A stretch of 64,000 bases of DNA from Sapria himalayana (GCA_029783825.1 JAREIK010000385.1:1550001-1614000); one strand, 5' to 3'; shown: positions 23,861 through 36,230, counted from the first letter of the stretch. Numbers and translations: made by a program. The notes: generated by a model not told the origin, from the sequence alone.

Positions 23861-24923
23861 ATTATTTTACTGATAATATTGGGATATCATTAATGATTTT
23901 TGGATTTAATGAATGATCACTAATATTACTCAAAATTGTTTAACATGCATCATTGGGATTAGCAAATTTCATTGCAATAATTGAACCATTATTTCTATCT
24001 ACATAAAGCTTAGTAATTTGTGGGACAACTATTTCCTTGTGTTTATATTAAACATAATAATTACTAACAAATCCATTAAGGTTAGCCTTTATAATTATGG
24101 TGATATTAACTATAGGTCAATAACAAAATACACAAAACTATAAAAAATCAATTAGTTTAGAAAATAATTTTACATATAAAAATATGTGGAAAAAATAGAA
24201 AAAATATAAAAAAAATGTAAACAATATATAATTTATCAAATATATTTATAATAATTCAGCAATTCAATCAGATAGAACCAAATATAAATGTTAAAAGTGA
24301 AAACAAATTACATGTAACACAAAAATACACAAATGAAGCTATTCCTAAAATACAATACATATGAAATATAATAAAAATCATAATTTCATATCTCAATTAG
24401 GGATGAAAATCATGTCAAACAATATATGGAGGATATGCAATCACACATGAATTAGACTAAATCACAACCAAACCAAAAAATCCCCGAAACCTTAAGAACA
24501 CTTTGAAGTTACAAAGTGGTATTCGGGAATTAATTATCCTATTTTAGCAAAAGCATTTAATTGCGTCTCTAAAAATGCGAAGAAATTACTTTTCGTCACA
24601 TAATTATTAAAATTTATATAGCAATGGATTTAATATCCCTCGCAATAATAGAAATGGATATGATTTCCATTTCTGACTATAAATAGATGCAAATATTCAT
24701 GTTACAAAATTCCACACAAGCATATATGCTTCTCACTTCGTAGATCATTTAGAAATGGAATAAAAAATCTCGAAAATTAGTGATGGAATTTTTGTCCATT
24801 TCAGGTTTTTCATAGTTTTGTTTATTCAATTTCAAATCCATTTCAAATCTGTTCCTAATTTTTGAAATGGATTTAGGCATTTCTATTTTTCCATTTCTAA
24901 ATAGTTTATTATTTATAGTGTGT

Positions 24924-25198
24924 GTTTATATACATATGTTTATGTCTATATATACATACATATACATGTAAACACACACACACACATATATGCACATACA
25001 AACATATATATAAATATATATATGCACATATAAACATGTGTATATGTATATATATATATATATATTGTATGTTTTTATGTTTATATGTATATATGTGTGT
25101 GTGTGTCTATGTGTGCGCGATTGTATATGTGTATATATATATATACATATAAACATATATATATACATATATATTATATGTGTATGTGTCTTTGTGTG

Positions 25199-25250
<52 letters not shown>

Positions 25251-25430
25251 TGGCTATTGTTGTATGTTTATATGTATATGTATATATGTGTGTGTGCATG
25301 CGTATGTATATATATATATATATGTATGTTTATGTGTATATATACATAGACATATAAACACACACACACACACACACACACCTATATATATATGTCTATA
25401 TGAGTATATATTTATATATGTATGTTCATT
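24924..25430. repeat. 500 bp mixed TA/TG/CA microsatellite
   Basis: Alternating purine-pyrimidine over most of its length: (TA)n about 25206-25247, (CA)n about 25358-25381, with GTGTGTGT and TATGTATG islands. All open frames here (I/Y/C/V/H-rich) are translations of the repeat. It begins exactly where CACTA transposon 2 ends. Confidence 0.9.
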
Positions 25431-25448
25431 GCAATTGATGTGATTATG

Positions 25449-25645
25449 CATAGTCGAACTAAACACATGTTTAAAATATCACTTCAACAAGGATGCTATT
25501 GAAACTAATGAAATTAAGTTGGTTTTTTGCATGACTAAAGAACAAGTTGCTGATATATTTACCAAACCTTTATCTAGAGAAAAGTTGGCTTACTTCCAAG
25601 AAAATCTTGGACTATCACCAACTACATCAAATGGGAGAGATTATT
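25449..25645 (+). pseudogene. C-terminus of a copia polyprotein (RNase H end)
   Basis: After a frameshift at about 25465 the frame reads KYHFNKDAIETNEIKLV, MTKEQVADIFTKPLSRE and KLAYFQENLGLS, the standard end of copia RNase H, then a TGA. The RTKH remnant just upstream is in another frame. The rest of the element is missing: the microsatellite begins directly upstream. Confidence 0.85.
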
Positions 25646-25953
25646 GATTAGGCTATTCGATACAGTTGGTTTGGGCATGTTTTGAATTTACCTTTAAGCC
25701 CTTAATTAATATTCAATAAATGATGCGTGTAAATAGTTGTAAAGTCTTTCTGCTTTTTTATTTATCATTATCAGAGGCTAGTATATAAGCTCTATTTTAT
25801 TACTTTACCTAATGTTTGGGACATAATTTTATAGAATGGTGTTTTGGTTTTCTATCTGTTCCTGCTTCTCTTGGATTTTCTTCTTCTTCTCTTCTTCCAT
25901 TCTTCCATGCTCTCTAAAATCTTTGTCAAACAAAGATTTATTGTAAATAAACA
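25642..25953 (+). mobile_element. 3' LTR of the truncated copia element
   Basis: A purine-rich primer site (AATGGGAGAGA, about 25630-25640) directly precedes TATTGATTAGG, as in copia elements. A TATA-like AGTATATAAGCTC lies at about 25780, and the LTR probably ends near AATAAACA. No 5' LTR with matching sequence was seen in the window. Confidence 0.55.
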
Positions 25954-25964
25954 ACAGCTCTTAC

Positions 25965-26140
25965 CCCTCGCCTCTGCCCATCTTTCCTTGTCCGCCTGCC
26001 CTCGCCTCCGCCCATCTTTCCTAGTCTGTCTGCCCTCGCCTCCGCCCATCTTTCCTAGTCTGTCTGCCCTCGCCTCCGCCCATCTTTCCTAGTCTGTCTG
26101 CCCTCGCCTCCGCCCATCTTTCCTAGTCCATCTGCCCTCA
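25965..26140. repeat. 34 bp GC-rich minisatellite, about 5 copies
   Basis: The unit CTCGCCTCCGCCCATCTTTC followed by CTAGTCTGTCTGCC repeats head to tail with few changes; the first and last copies are divergent. Its translation gives the P/S/L-rich frame at 25844-26092, which has no family resemblance. Confidence 0.9.
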
Positions 26141-26179
26141 CTTCTCGCTCCTCTCTCCCCACCCCTCTCCCCACGCCCG

Positions 26180-26520
26180 TCTCCATGAGCTCCTTCATGG
26201 AGTGGTCGCCGAGCTCTCGGTCAAGCTACTGGAGCTCGACGGAGCTCGGCCCCGATCTCCTGAAGCTCAACTGAGAACTCCATTTGACGTTGATCTCGAT
26301 CGAGCTCGTCTCCGAGCTCTAAAAGCTCGATGGAGCTCTCGGCAAACTCCTGGAGCTCGACACTGAGCTTTTGGAGCTCGACCGAGAGCTCCATCGAGCT
26401 CGTCATCAAGCTCCATCGAGCTCGTCGTTCAAGCTCCAGGGGTGCAACCACGAGCTCTAGAAGATTGATGTAGCTCGTGCCTCATAGTCGAGCTCTATCG
26501 AGCTCGATGGGAGAGGTCGA
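26180..26520. repeat. GAGCTC-rich imperfect repeat island
   Basis: I count 15 copies of the palindrome GAGCTC in about 310 bp, most in the contexts CATCGAGCTCG, TGGAGCTCGAC or CCGAGCTC, spaced irregularly. Because the hexamer is its own complement, both strands read alike, giving the E/L/S-rich minus frame at 26221-26451. No gene is recognised. Confidence 0.85.
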
Positions 26521-27249
26521 GGGCCAATGGGCGAGGTCGAGGATAGTTTAGGATAAGAGTAATATAGTACACTAAATTTAAATATTTTAAGATTTTGGTG
26601 ACTTATTTTCAAACTTAAAAAATATAAGTTTCAAATTCTTAAATTTTTCTGGGGTAGCACCCCAAATCATAATTCCCCCTTTTTATTCAAATGAACAACT
26701 TTACTAGTATTTTTATCTGATGGGAAATTTACTAATATCTTTATCGATTGAACAACTTTGCTAATATTTTTTCAAATAAATTAAAAGCTATCCTTAGATA
26801 GTTCTACTACATAAAATCAAGAAGGTTTTTTTTTTTTGAGACAAGATTCAAAAACAAAAAAACAATGTTTGGCAAGTTTGAGATATTAAAATAAACATTT
26901 TAAAAATATCATTACATTAAACTAAAGAACAAGAATGTTTTTTCATTTTGAATTTGAAGAACAACCATAAAAAAATTGCTACTATTTTTGAAGATTGGAA
27001 ATGAAAAGACTAGTTGAATTGAAACAAAATAAATAATAATGTTGTTAGATTTTAATTATTAATATTAATTAGATATTCACCTACTAAAATTTAATTTAGA
27101 CACAAGATTCTTGCATTTAGTTTACTTTTAGCTAATAGATAGCATACATCAAAGTTAATTCAATTATTACGAAATGATAAACTAATAAAATCTAAGAAAA
27201 TTTCAATTTTTCACAAAAAAAAAAGTCAAACCGACAATTTTGTTTAGTT
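26521..27249. other. AT-rich spacer
   Basis: No open frame or recognisable repeat, between the GAGCTC island and the third B3 repeat unit. Confidence 0.45.
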
Positions 27250-27838
27250 ATGTTGCATAGAACATAATGCCAAATAAATTGAAAAACAATCAATATTTCT
27301 TAAATCTAATGACACCAAATCATGATTTTCCTTAATTCACAAATAAAAAAAGTCCAACTTTTAAAATAGGCCATGAAAAATAATAATAAGCAAGCCATTG
27401 GTGTAGTTTTTCAAATTTGTTATTTTTTCACATTGTTATTATTTGCTGATTATTTTTTTTTATCTAACCTCATGAAGTTTATGGCTTGGTTCGATTGAAA
27501 AAAAAAACAATCCCAAAATATTAAAAAAATATGGAGAAACTAAATTTAATGAATCAATGGCATGTTTTATAATTCTTTGCTTATATTAATTAACCATTTT
27601 ATCTGCAACCATTTCATCCAATTTTATATTTAAAAAGTAAATAAATATGTGTGTTTGCTTGAAAATTAAACACTCAATCTTCATGATAAATGTCCAAATT
27701 TAATAAAAGATTTATTTTGTTAAAAATGCAAGATTTAATAAATCCTCATAAATATTTGCATTTACTTGAAGCATCATGCTCACATTACAATTTCAATATT
27801 TCATGCACATTGTTCTTATCATTTATCAATCCTTTTAT

Positions 27839-27844
27839 TATATA
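27839..27844 (+). promoter_or_regulatory. TATA box of B3 copy 3
   Basis: TATATA within the same conserved block as in copy 1, about 80 bp before the start codon. Confidence 0.45.
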
Positions 27845-27922
27845 TACATACATACTAACCCCAAACCTACAAACTAGTCATAGATACATTGGTTGTGAAG
27901 ATTTGCACTAAAATTCAACAAA

Positions 27923-28324
27923 ATGGAAGAATCCTCACTTGAGTCCATTGCAAAGATTGATAAGAGCATGTGGAAGATGAAGATGACAATAAAGTTATCA
28001 GATGTAAAAAAGGGTTGTATTTTTCTAGAGTTGAATAAAAAGGATCTTGAGGAACACATTTTGAAATATTGGAGGCCAGTGGTAATTCAACGAGCAAAAA
28101 TTGATGATATAAAACTTTGTATTAGAGATTTGGATACAAACAGTGACCACTTCGTAAATTTTCGATATTATAAAAATAGAGATGGATATTTTCTTCAGGG
28201 TTGGTGGCGCATGAATTTTATAGATAGAAGAATGCTCTATGAAGGGGATGAGATTGGATTCCTCTATGATTCTACTTCTGAAAAAATGTTGTTTAGGGTT
28301 CTGAGAAGGCACCATGACCCATAG
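27923..28324 (+). CDS. Short B3-domain (DNA-binding pseudobarrel) protein, copy 3
   Basis: A 133-residue single-exon frame, MEESSLESIAK onward, about 90% identical by eye to copy 1. Same elements: IKLSDVKKGCIFLELNK (about 23-39), HILKYWRPVVIQRA, RDLDTNSDHFVNFRYY, then GYFLQGWWRMNFIDRRML, EGDEIGFLYD and LFRVLRRHHDP. It ends at the TAG that appears ancestral, since copy 2 has it too. Differences from copy 1 are mostly conservative (K/N, D/N, V/L), consistent with a maintained frame. Likely a nuclear DNA-binding protein; partner and target unknown. Confidence 0.7.
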   Translation: MEESSLESIAKIDKSMWKMKMTIKLSDVKKGCIFLELNKKDLEEHILKYWRPVVIQRAKIDDIKLCIRDLDTNSDHFVNFRYYKNRDGYFLQGWWRMNFIDRRMLYEGDEIGFLYDSTSEKMLFRVLRRHHDP

Positions 28325-29100
28325 TGGAGTCTATGAAGCAATGATGGATCATTTTTGCAATGATATATTATTTTACATATGTGAAAGTGTAAGTACACAC
28401 AATTGTGTGCATGGAAAAAAAATACTTGCAACAATAATAGTTGCTGTCACAAAATACTAATCTATTGAAATGCCAACTTGATGCGTGCATCTGTTTGTTA
28501 GATATTATGCAATAATAATCAAATTCAAATACTTGGTGGCCTTCACTTGGTTAACCTTTCAAACTTCTCATGTTTTTTGGAATTTTTTTTTAGCAAAAAT
28601 ATCATGACATGCATATTTTAATTAGTTTCAAATAATTTTCATATTTAAACAATTTTATTATTTCACATAGATTTCATTATAAATATTATAGAGAAGATAT
28701 TTTAAAGTTACCTAACTCTTGAAATATTTTCTATGCACAATTTTGAATTTCTAGAACAAAGAATATACTTTTTGATCCATTACAATAAAATTGAAATAAC
28801 CAATAATTAATGTGTGCACATCAATTTTACATATCAACTAAACCATTTGTTCAACATTTAAAATATCTTTAAAATATCTAATTCAAGACCAAACCATTTC
28901 TGTCCCTCATATAATTTATCCTCAATCAATGCAACATTTTTCAAATAATATTTGTATCCAAATAAATATAATTAATTTCTTTAAAATATCATATTTTCAA
29001 AACATTATATGTGTGATCATTTTTGACAAGAAAATAATAAATATGATTTTTTTTCTTAGTCTAGACACTATCTTAAAATAATAAATTTGATTTTTGGAGA

Positions 29101-31439
29101 ACAAAGTCACAACGGCTAGAATATCATGATTAAGGTATTTGCTATCTAAAACTCAGAGATGTGGAAGCAATAATATTGTGATTAAGACATTTGATCTGTG
29201 TAAAACAAATCCATAATGACAAGAATGACTATAACTATAACTATAAAAAGTTATGGTTAGAAAATTTTTTGTGATTATATATTACTTAGTATTATATTAT
29301 TTTAGTTTTGTAATGAATATGTCATGAATTTAAATATGTTGTGATTTCTTTAACTACTGTGGTACTTGGTTTATGTGACTTGAAAATAAGGTTATGGCTA
29401 AAATTATATTTTAGTATTAATCTGACACAACTCAAAGAAATTATCATGACCGCATAGAAACTATTATATAGTAAAAAGATTATGATAACTACATAGTAGA
29501 ATCACAGTATGCATAAATTTTCACTACTTATTTTGTAAAGTCATGACCATGAAATGATACCATGATTAATCAATATGCTTATTCTTGTATAATCATGAAA
29601 TAACATTGAAAATATAATAACTTTCTATTACTTTTATGCCCTTCAAGTCAGCTTTCCATTTAGTTTTCCAATCTAACTCAAATTATATCATATTTTACTT
29701 TTATTCATCAATTTATATCAAAATGATCTTTTAGTAAAATTCTTTCATTATAAGCCCATTTCCATATAAACATAACATAAAAACACTATGAAATACCACA
29801 AAAAATTTGGTACTTTGAGTACCAAACAAACTCACATATTAAAACTTATGCTCATTCTCATGTAAAGAATCTTTCCCCACTTTCTACAAATATTTAGGAT
29901 AGTAAGAATAATAATATAACATTACAAATAAAACAAATATAGACTATATCAATGTGGAAAAAAATGGATGGTGTGATTGACCCTTTCCATTCAAGTCCTC
30001 TAATGGGAATTGTGCTCTTAAAGGATAAAATTTGGGTATGGATGTGGAAGGTCTCTTAACACCTCCTTTATTGCTCATTTTTCATTCCTTCATCTTTATA
30101 ATCATTCTGTATGATAAAGCTTAATCTCTCTTGATAGAGTTGATTGAATCCTCAAATGTGGTGAGTGCAAAATACAAATATTTATGGAACTCATAGTATT
30201 TCTCCAAATCTCCAATCCACTATTTCCCTCTATAATGTACATTACCATTGATATCAACATCTCTATCTTTTATCATACTTGACTACTCATTTGTGATCGA
30301 ATCATTGAGCTTCCAAAATGCTTATGTGTTTCCCATAACTTTAGTCTTTAGTCTTTTCATTGTATCTTCCATCTTCCAATATCTTAGATAGACACAAACA
30401 AGTACTCCTTATTGAGATACATTTCTCACAATACATCGAACCTTGAATGCTAAGAAAGCATAGTAGCATTTTTATAAGTATGTGCATCAAACCTAGAGTT
30501 CAAATATATTTCCTAAGACCAAATATAATTATTCCACTCATACAAATATCAATTCATTATTAATTAATCAAATTATCAAAATAATCTTTATGGGATCGAT
30601 ATCTAGACTTGTGTCAACTTTATTATTTGTATGATTTGTATACTTGTAAAACTCTTTTAGTATATAATTTATTATTATATATTTCCTTAATCATCTATTT
30701 TATTTCTATGTTTTATTTATACGTATATATACTAATATGTTAAGAGATTAGATATGTTGAATATGGACAATAATGGGGGTCCCACTGTCTGGTTAGCGGG
30801 CTGGAGGAATTTTTGGAGCATGACCTGGTCCACTCTAAAAATTTGACTCATTTCTATTTTATGCAGAACTCTAATTGTTATATATATATATATATATATG
30901 TATGTTATGTATGTTTGTATGTATGTCTATATGTTGTATCCATAATTGCAAATATATGCTTTGTTCTTCCTTCTCTCTCTCTTGATTATGTAATGAAATG
31001 TTTTGGATTAATAAATATACAAGCATTACCCACTTTTCTAGTGGACATAGCTAGTCATGTTGAACAGCTAGTGAACCATATTAAAACTAGTGTTTGTTAT
31101 GTTCTTATTCATTATGATGTTATTTTATGTTCTGTATAATCAATTGATGTTACGTTTAGCATAAACACTATATATGCATAAAGAAAAAAAATCTAACTGT
31201 TATATTGGATGAAAGATCATCATTTAACTATATTTTGTATTCATATTATTTAACAATGAGTTTTGGCATACTCACAAAGTCAAAATAATATTAAGTAATA
31301 ATTGTCTCTTCACATATTTTCCTTTTGGTGCATTAATATTCAGTAATATACTTTCCTCCTCTAGCACTTTTTATAGTCATGATAGTTCACTTCATTAATC
31401 CATCATGTTCTAACATTTATAATTGCATCATTTTAGCCT
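29101..31439. other. Intergenic, no gene recognised
   Basis: AT-rich with a TA/TG microsatellite at about 30879-30925. The 108-residue frame 30813-31139 begins in plain sequence and runs through that microsatellite, with no family resemblance. Minus frames around 30000-30500 have many stops. Probably decayed transposon, but I cannot name it. Confidence 0.4.
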
Positions 31440-32640
31440 CTTATTTTAGCCTTTTATTGTCATAAATTTGATATCAATCAAAGTATCTTCAATCACTAAG
31501 AATGGAGGTCCCATGATCAATGGGGTGTACTAGTTTTCTTCAATATTTATCACAATAAAATCTACAAGAAAAATAAACTTGCCCACCTTGTCCAACATAT
31601 CTTTGATAATTCTCCTCGTAAATCTGATTGATTTGTCTGCAATCTTTAGAGAGAAAGAAGTTGTGGTTATTTATCCTAAATTAAAACTTCATACAATGGA
31701 CAATGATATCAAATTAATACTTGATCCCAAGTTATGTAATACTTTCCAAAAAGTACTACTCTAATAATACATGGAATCATGAAAACTCCTCAATCAAAAT
31801 TACTATCACATACATCTCTCATTTTTCCTTAATAATCATGATGTCCTTCATAAACTTCACATAATAAGATATATCGAATGTTTCTTTTATGAAGGAAATG
31901 TTGACTTCCAACTAATCGATGATATTGAAAAATCTCTCAGGTTGCTCATCTATTTATCCCTTTCTAGACTGATGTGGAAACAAAATTTAATTTGGAGAGT
32001 TTGTTTACCATTTTCATAGTTGATCTCTAGTACATTATCATTTTCATTAATTTACACCTCATCATCCAAATTCACATCTTCACATGTGATAGCTAGTAAA
32101 ATCAATTGGGTATTAGATTCTAACAGTGCCAAGATTTTGAAAAAGGTCACAACATTGGATGTCACAAAGTGCTAGGCAACATGATTTTTGGAAAAGTCAT
32201 GACCTTATCGATCATAGATTCCACTTCTACTTCAAGATCCTCTTTTGAGTTCTCTTATATATTTTCCCCTTCTAAATCTTTGTCACTTCTAAGTGTTATG
32301 GACTAGAACCTCTTTGAATTCATCTCAGGTCCCTTGGTATTCCATTAATATTTTTATCCTTAATTATGCTACTATGTAATCTAGTTGATTTTAGTTATCA
32401 TTCCTCTTTTGAGTTGTCTTATTTCAATCTATTTCATCTAGTTCACTTGTATATTGCTTAATAAATGCTACAAGTTCCACAATTTGATTTTTGTCAAAAA
32501 ATTAGGTCTATCGCTTGCTAAATTTAGTTATGACTCTCAAAAAACATTAAGTATTTAGTCTCTTCAGTCTTTACTAATGGTGTCATACTTATGTTTATTT
32601 TTTGAATCAAAAATTGCTCTACATAGCAATGAGATCAAGT
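31440..32640 (-). pseudogene. Ty3/gypsy gag-protease relic
   Basis: On the minus strand from high to low coordinates I read the following. Near 32300 is a gag end resembling SITLRSDKDLEGENI. At about 31830-31930 is FSNIIDQLEVNISFIKE-like sequence with YYVKFMKDIM. At about 31740 is LGSSINLISLSI, the protease active-site region, with Asn where the catalytic Asp belongs. Then come SLKIADKSIRF and VDFIVINIEEN at about 31600, and YTPLIMGPPFLVIEDTLIDI at about 31500. This is the order in plant gypsy gag-pol. Frames are broken throughout and no reverse transcriptase follows. Confidence 0.7.
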
Positions 32641-33725
32641 TCAATTTGATCATAATATACAAAAAGTATTGTTTAAGGGTTTGAAATGAAATAAAGGAGC
32701 ATGAATGATGAACAAAAGGAGGGTGGGGATTGTGTTGGGATATTCTAAAATTTCTATATAAATAAGTGATTATTACACAATTCTATAAAAAAAATTATTA
32801 TTCTAAGTAGGATTTGTTTGTGCATTGGATTCATTATTGTCAAGTAAAAAGTTGTTTCAAATAATAGGTGATTTATATTCTAGGGAAACAAAATCATGCG
32901 TACATATGTGAAATAAGTAATGTACTTTTTAAAAATATGATATAGAATTTATGGTTGCTAGATTATATAGTAATGATACATTTCTAATACAAGTTTTGAA
33001 TTGTTATTACCTTATAAATTTTTTGCTCGATATTATCAAATAATTATAAATTATATTTTACCAAATTGATGTTAGATGTATGTGTATCTATATCTGTTTA
33101 TGTGTGTCCATGTGTGTGTTTGTGTTTGTGTGCTTATATCATTAAGTGTAATGCATTTTAATTTTAAAGTAATACTTTGCTCATTTTGTTGTATGCATGC
33201 ATATAATAATCACATAACAATGTGTTCTTAGAGGCACATAAAGTATGCACAAGTAGAAAGTGCTATCCACACATATGTATGCTTGTGTAAGTATGCAAAA
33301 ACACTCATATCTATGCATATTTGTTTTGCTAGGTCATACCATATATATTTTTTGTAATACAACAAAATTTATATGCTGACTTATAAGCTTCCAATAAAAA
33401 AAAAATATGATCATTGCTTCATTCATTAATAGTTTGTTTGAATTTGGTAGCTAAGGAAAGGATGCATATATCTTTCTTTTAGACATTGGGAAACAAGTCA
33501 CTAGGGATTGTGGAATAATAACAATAACTAACAAGGTTGGGGGTCATTTGGAAAGCTCGTGCATATGAAAAATAATAGTTTTCATTGAATCTTTTGAATT
33601 TGTAAATTTGAAAAATCTTTGGAATGCAAAAAAAAGAGAACATGAAAAGCTTGATGCACCCATGGAAGAAAGTAACGATTTTTTTTCTTTCATTTGAACT
33701 GGATAAATAAAGCTATTAACTACAC
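32641..33725. other. Intergenic, possibly LINE 5' region
   Basis: AT-rich sequence with a short GT-rich stretch near 33100-33130. It lies just upstream of the LINE endonuclease relic, where a LINE ORF1 would be expected, but I recognise no ORF1 domain. Confidence 0.35.
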
Positions 33726-33729
33726 AATA

Positions 33730-36230
33730 AACCATATAATTATATAAATATTAGGGTACAATATTTGAGGCTTGGCCAATCCAAGAATAATTAGAATGGT
33801 TAAAAGCATTTGCAAAATACATAAAATTTGCATTTTAGTTATTATTAAGCCTTTGCTATAAGAAATGTGTCTTGAGGAATTCAAAATAAAATTATATTTT
33901 GACATAGTTTGGAATAATTCAAAAATCAAATTGTTGATATTTTTAAAAAATTCAAACTGACATAGAAGTTATATATAATAGTGTTCAAATGGTACATCTA
34001 GAAATCAACAGAGGTGAATAAAAAAATAAAACAAATCTTACAATAGTTTATCTCAAATATTGCATAGTTGAAAGAAGAATGTGATGTTAACTATCAAAGT
34101 ATTCACAAGAAATCTAACATCTTTCGATGGTTACTAGGGATTTTAATATGGCCACAAAAAAGTGATGAAAAAATAGGAGAAAAACATCCAAATTCAAGTG
34201 AGATGGAAGACTAATTATTATATTTTAGACTATGGATTAATTGATGTTACTTATTAGGGAACTAAATTTACTTGGTGAGCAAGAAATATATGGGCGCGCG
34301 ACTATATAGCTTATTAATTAATTCAAAATGGAATCAATTTTTCCATAATATGAAAATTAGCCATCTCATTCAAGTTTGCTCATATCATTATTCATTACTA
34401 ATACAATATAGAAATGATATGATACCTAAAAAATAACCAATAAAATTGCAACATAAGTAGATAAAGCAAAAAGACTTTTATGTTTTTGTTCACTCAAATT
34501 GCAATTACCTTAGAAAAGATCTTCGTTTTTAGAATAATATGGGTTTGGGTAATATTTTTCAAAACATAAAAAATATAGACGACTTGGTATCAAAGATAGA
34601 ACATGAAATTAAAGAGAAGAAGAATAATGAAAAGATGTAAAACCTTAGAAAAGTTAGAAAAAATTAGATGAAAAATTACTAATCAAGAATATTTATGTAA
34701 AAAATCTACAATAAAACATCTTAAATAATAAAATAAAAACAAAGAATATTTTCATTCAATGGTAAGATATCGAAGAGCCAAAGCCCATATTCATTGCATA
34801 AAATATGAGGAAGGGGAATGGTTGGAGAATGAGATATACATTAAAGAATCAAGTATAAAATATTACTCACAATGTCTGAAATTATAAGTCATAATCTAAA
34901 TTGCATTCCTCATAAAATATTAAAAAGTGATGGTTATGGCATGTGCAAGCCTCTAACACAATAGGTAGTAAAGCCTGCCTATTTTTTTTCCATGGATTCG
35001 AATACTAAAAGCCTCTAACAGAAGTGGTAGTCAAGAACACATGGATTCTTAGCTTTATTTTTTGAAACTTTTGGAATATTGTTAAGGAATATATTAAAGA
35101 AGCATGCAGAGCATTCTTTTTGGGATAGTGTTTGGAAAATCCTTCAAGAGTATACTTATGTCTTAATTCCTAAAAAAAATACAAAGAATTTGATAGAATT
35201 TAATGGAATTAGTCTTTATAATGTGTCATATAAAGTTATTACCAAAATCCTTTCAAACAAAGACAAATTGGTCTTGAATTAAAATATTTTAAAAAAACCA
35301 AGAATTAACACATTCAAATTCAAAGTGCAATAGAAGATGAATGTTATTATTAAGCTTTATATGGAAAAAATATATGACATGGTGGATTGGGCTTTTTAAT
35401 AAGGCTAATTGAAATTTTTGATTTTTTATGTTAGTGAAATTCCATGATGCAGAGATATATATCACACAACTTGTTCTTTGTACTAATCAATAGAAAAACT
35501 TCATGATTTTTCTATTCTAGTAGATGACCAAAGACATGGTGACCCATTATCCCATGTTCATTTCATATTATTGATTGAATATCTTTCAAGAAGAATTAAT
35601 AAGATGTATGTATAGTATCTAGATGTGAGATATATGAATTGAGTAATATAAAGTCATCTAGCCTTTGATGTTGATATAATCGTATTTACTAATGGGAAAA
35701 CTAGTTATATTAAGGAAATTAAAGAAAAGAATAATAAGTGGAAAGTAGAAATGAATAAATTTTTGGATATTTTGAAGCAATAACTCCCTATCAAATATTG
35801 GGTTGCTTGCTATATACATGGCACATGAAAAGAGTGTATTCTGAATACATTATATAAAATATACCATATACTTAAATAATAAATAATGTAATAAGAAAAT
35901 TGATAGATTGTTTGTCAAGCAAATTTCAATCTTAGAAAGGCAAAATAATTTTCAGTAAACATGACCTATCTACCATACACTTATATATAATCTAATTCAT
36001 TAGCCCCACAATAACTATTATTAAAATAATAGAAAGATTATTATTTTGATTTCTATGAAGAAATGGAAAAACATAAAACATATGAGATAGACAAAATGTG
36101 CAAACTTATGTAGACCGACATATGAGGAAGAATATGATTCCAAAAATTTAAGGATATAGTAAAAGCAACTAACATGAATCACTAATGGGAATTTAATACA
36201 AGATACTTTTTTGATAAATAAGTTTTTAAA
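33730..36230 (+). mobile_element. L1-type LINE, ORF2 relic (endonuclease and reverse transcriptase)
   Basis: Plus-strand pieces in family order. About 33750-33870 gives GLANPRIIRMVKSICKIHK, the N-terminus of the endonuclease. About 34130-34160 gives RDFNMATK, the GDFN motif. About 34310-34390 gives INSKWNQFFHNMKISHLIQV. 35079-35282 gives YVLIPKKNTKNLIEFNGISL and YNVSYKVITKILSNK (RT motif 1-2). About 35350 gives LYMEKIYDMVDWAF. About 35520-35580 gives DQRHGDPLS. About 35660 gives HLAFDVDI, the FADD region altered. A C-terminal part runs to about 36220. Stops and shifts are frequent. It is cut at 36230 by the next element, and no poly(A) end is seen. An insertion near 34930-35050 interrupts it. 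Confidence 0.8.

Larger units (their letters stand above)
19557..24920 (-). mobile_element. CACTA (En/Spm) transposon 2, internally deleted, 5.4 kb
   Basis: Starts CACTAAAAAAAATATTTA and ends TTTATTATTTATAGTG, flanked by TGT (19554-19556 and 24921-24923). Its order of parts parallels transposon 1: the left subterminal region, the accessory gene, the DUF4216-like domain, the start of TNP2, and the right subterminal region. A roughly 1.85 kb stretch corresponding to about 9500-11340 of transposon 1 is missing at about 23300, removing the catalytic core. The two therefore belong to one family. Confidence 0.85.
27250..29100 (+). repeat. Segmental repeat unit carrying B3 copy 3
   Basis: Matches 17330-19150 throughout, and 14449-15860 over the inner part. 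CACTA transposon 2, the copia end and the GC islands now lie between units 2 and 3. Confidence 0.75.

Noticed and set aside
24922..25466. Cluster of open frames rich in Y, I, C and V
   Set aside because: They are six-frame translations of a TA/TG/CA microsatellite.
25965..26140. CRISPR-like array (short repeats)
   Set aside because: Units are head-to-tail without unique spacers and the genome is a plant's; a minisatellite explains it.
26221..26451. E/L/S-rich minus frame that looks like a coiled coil
   Set aside because: It follows the GAGCTC repeat in every turn (ELxxEL); no start context, no family.
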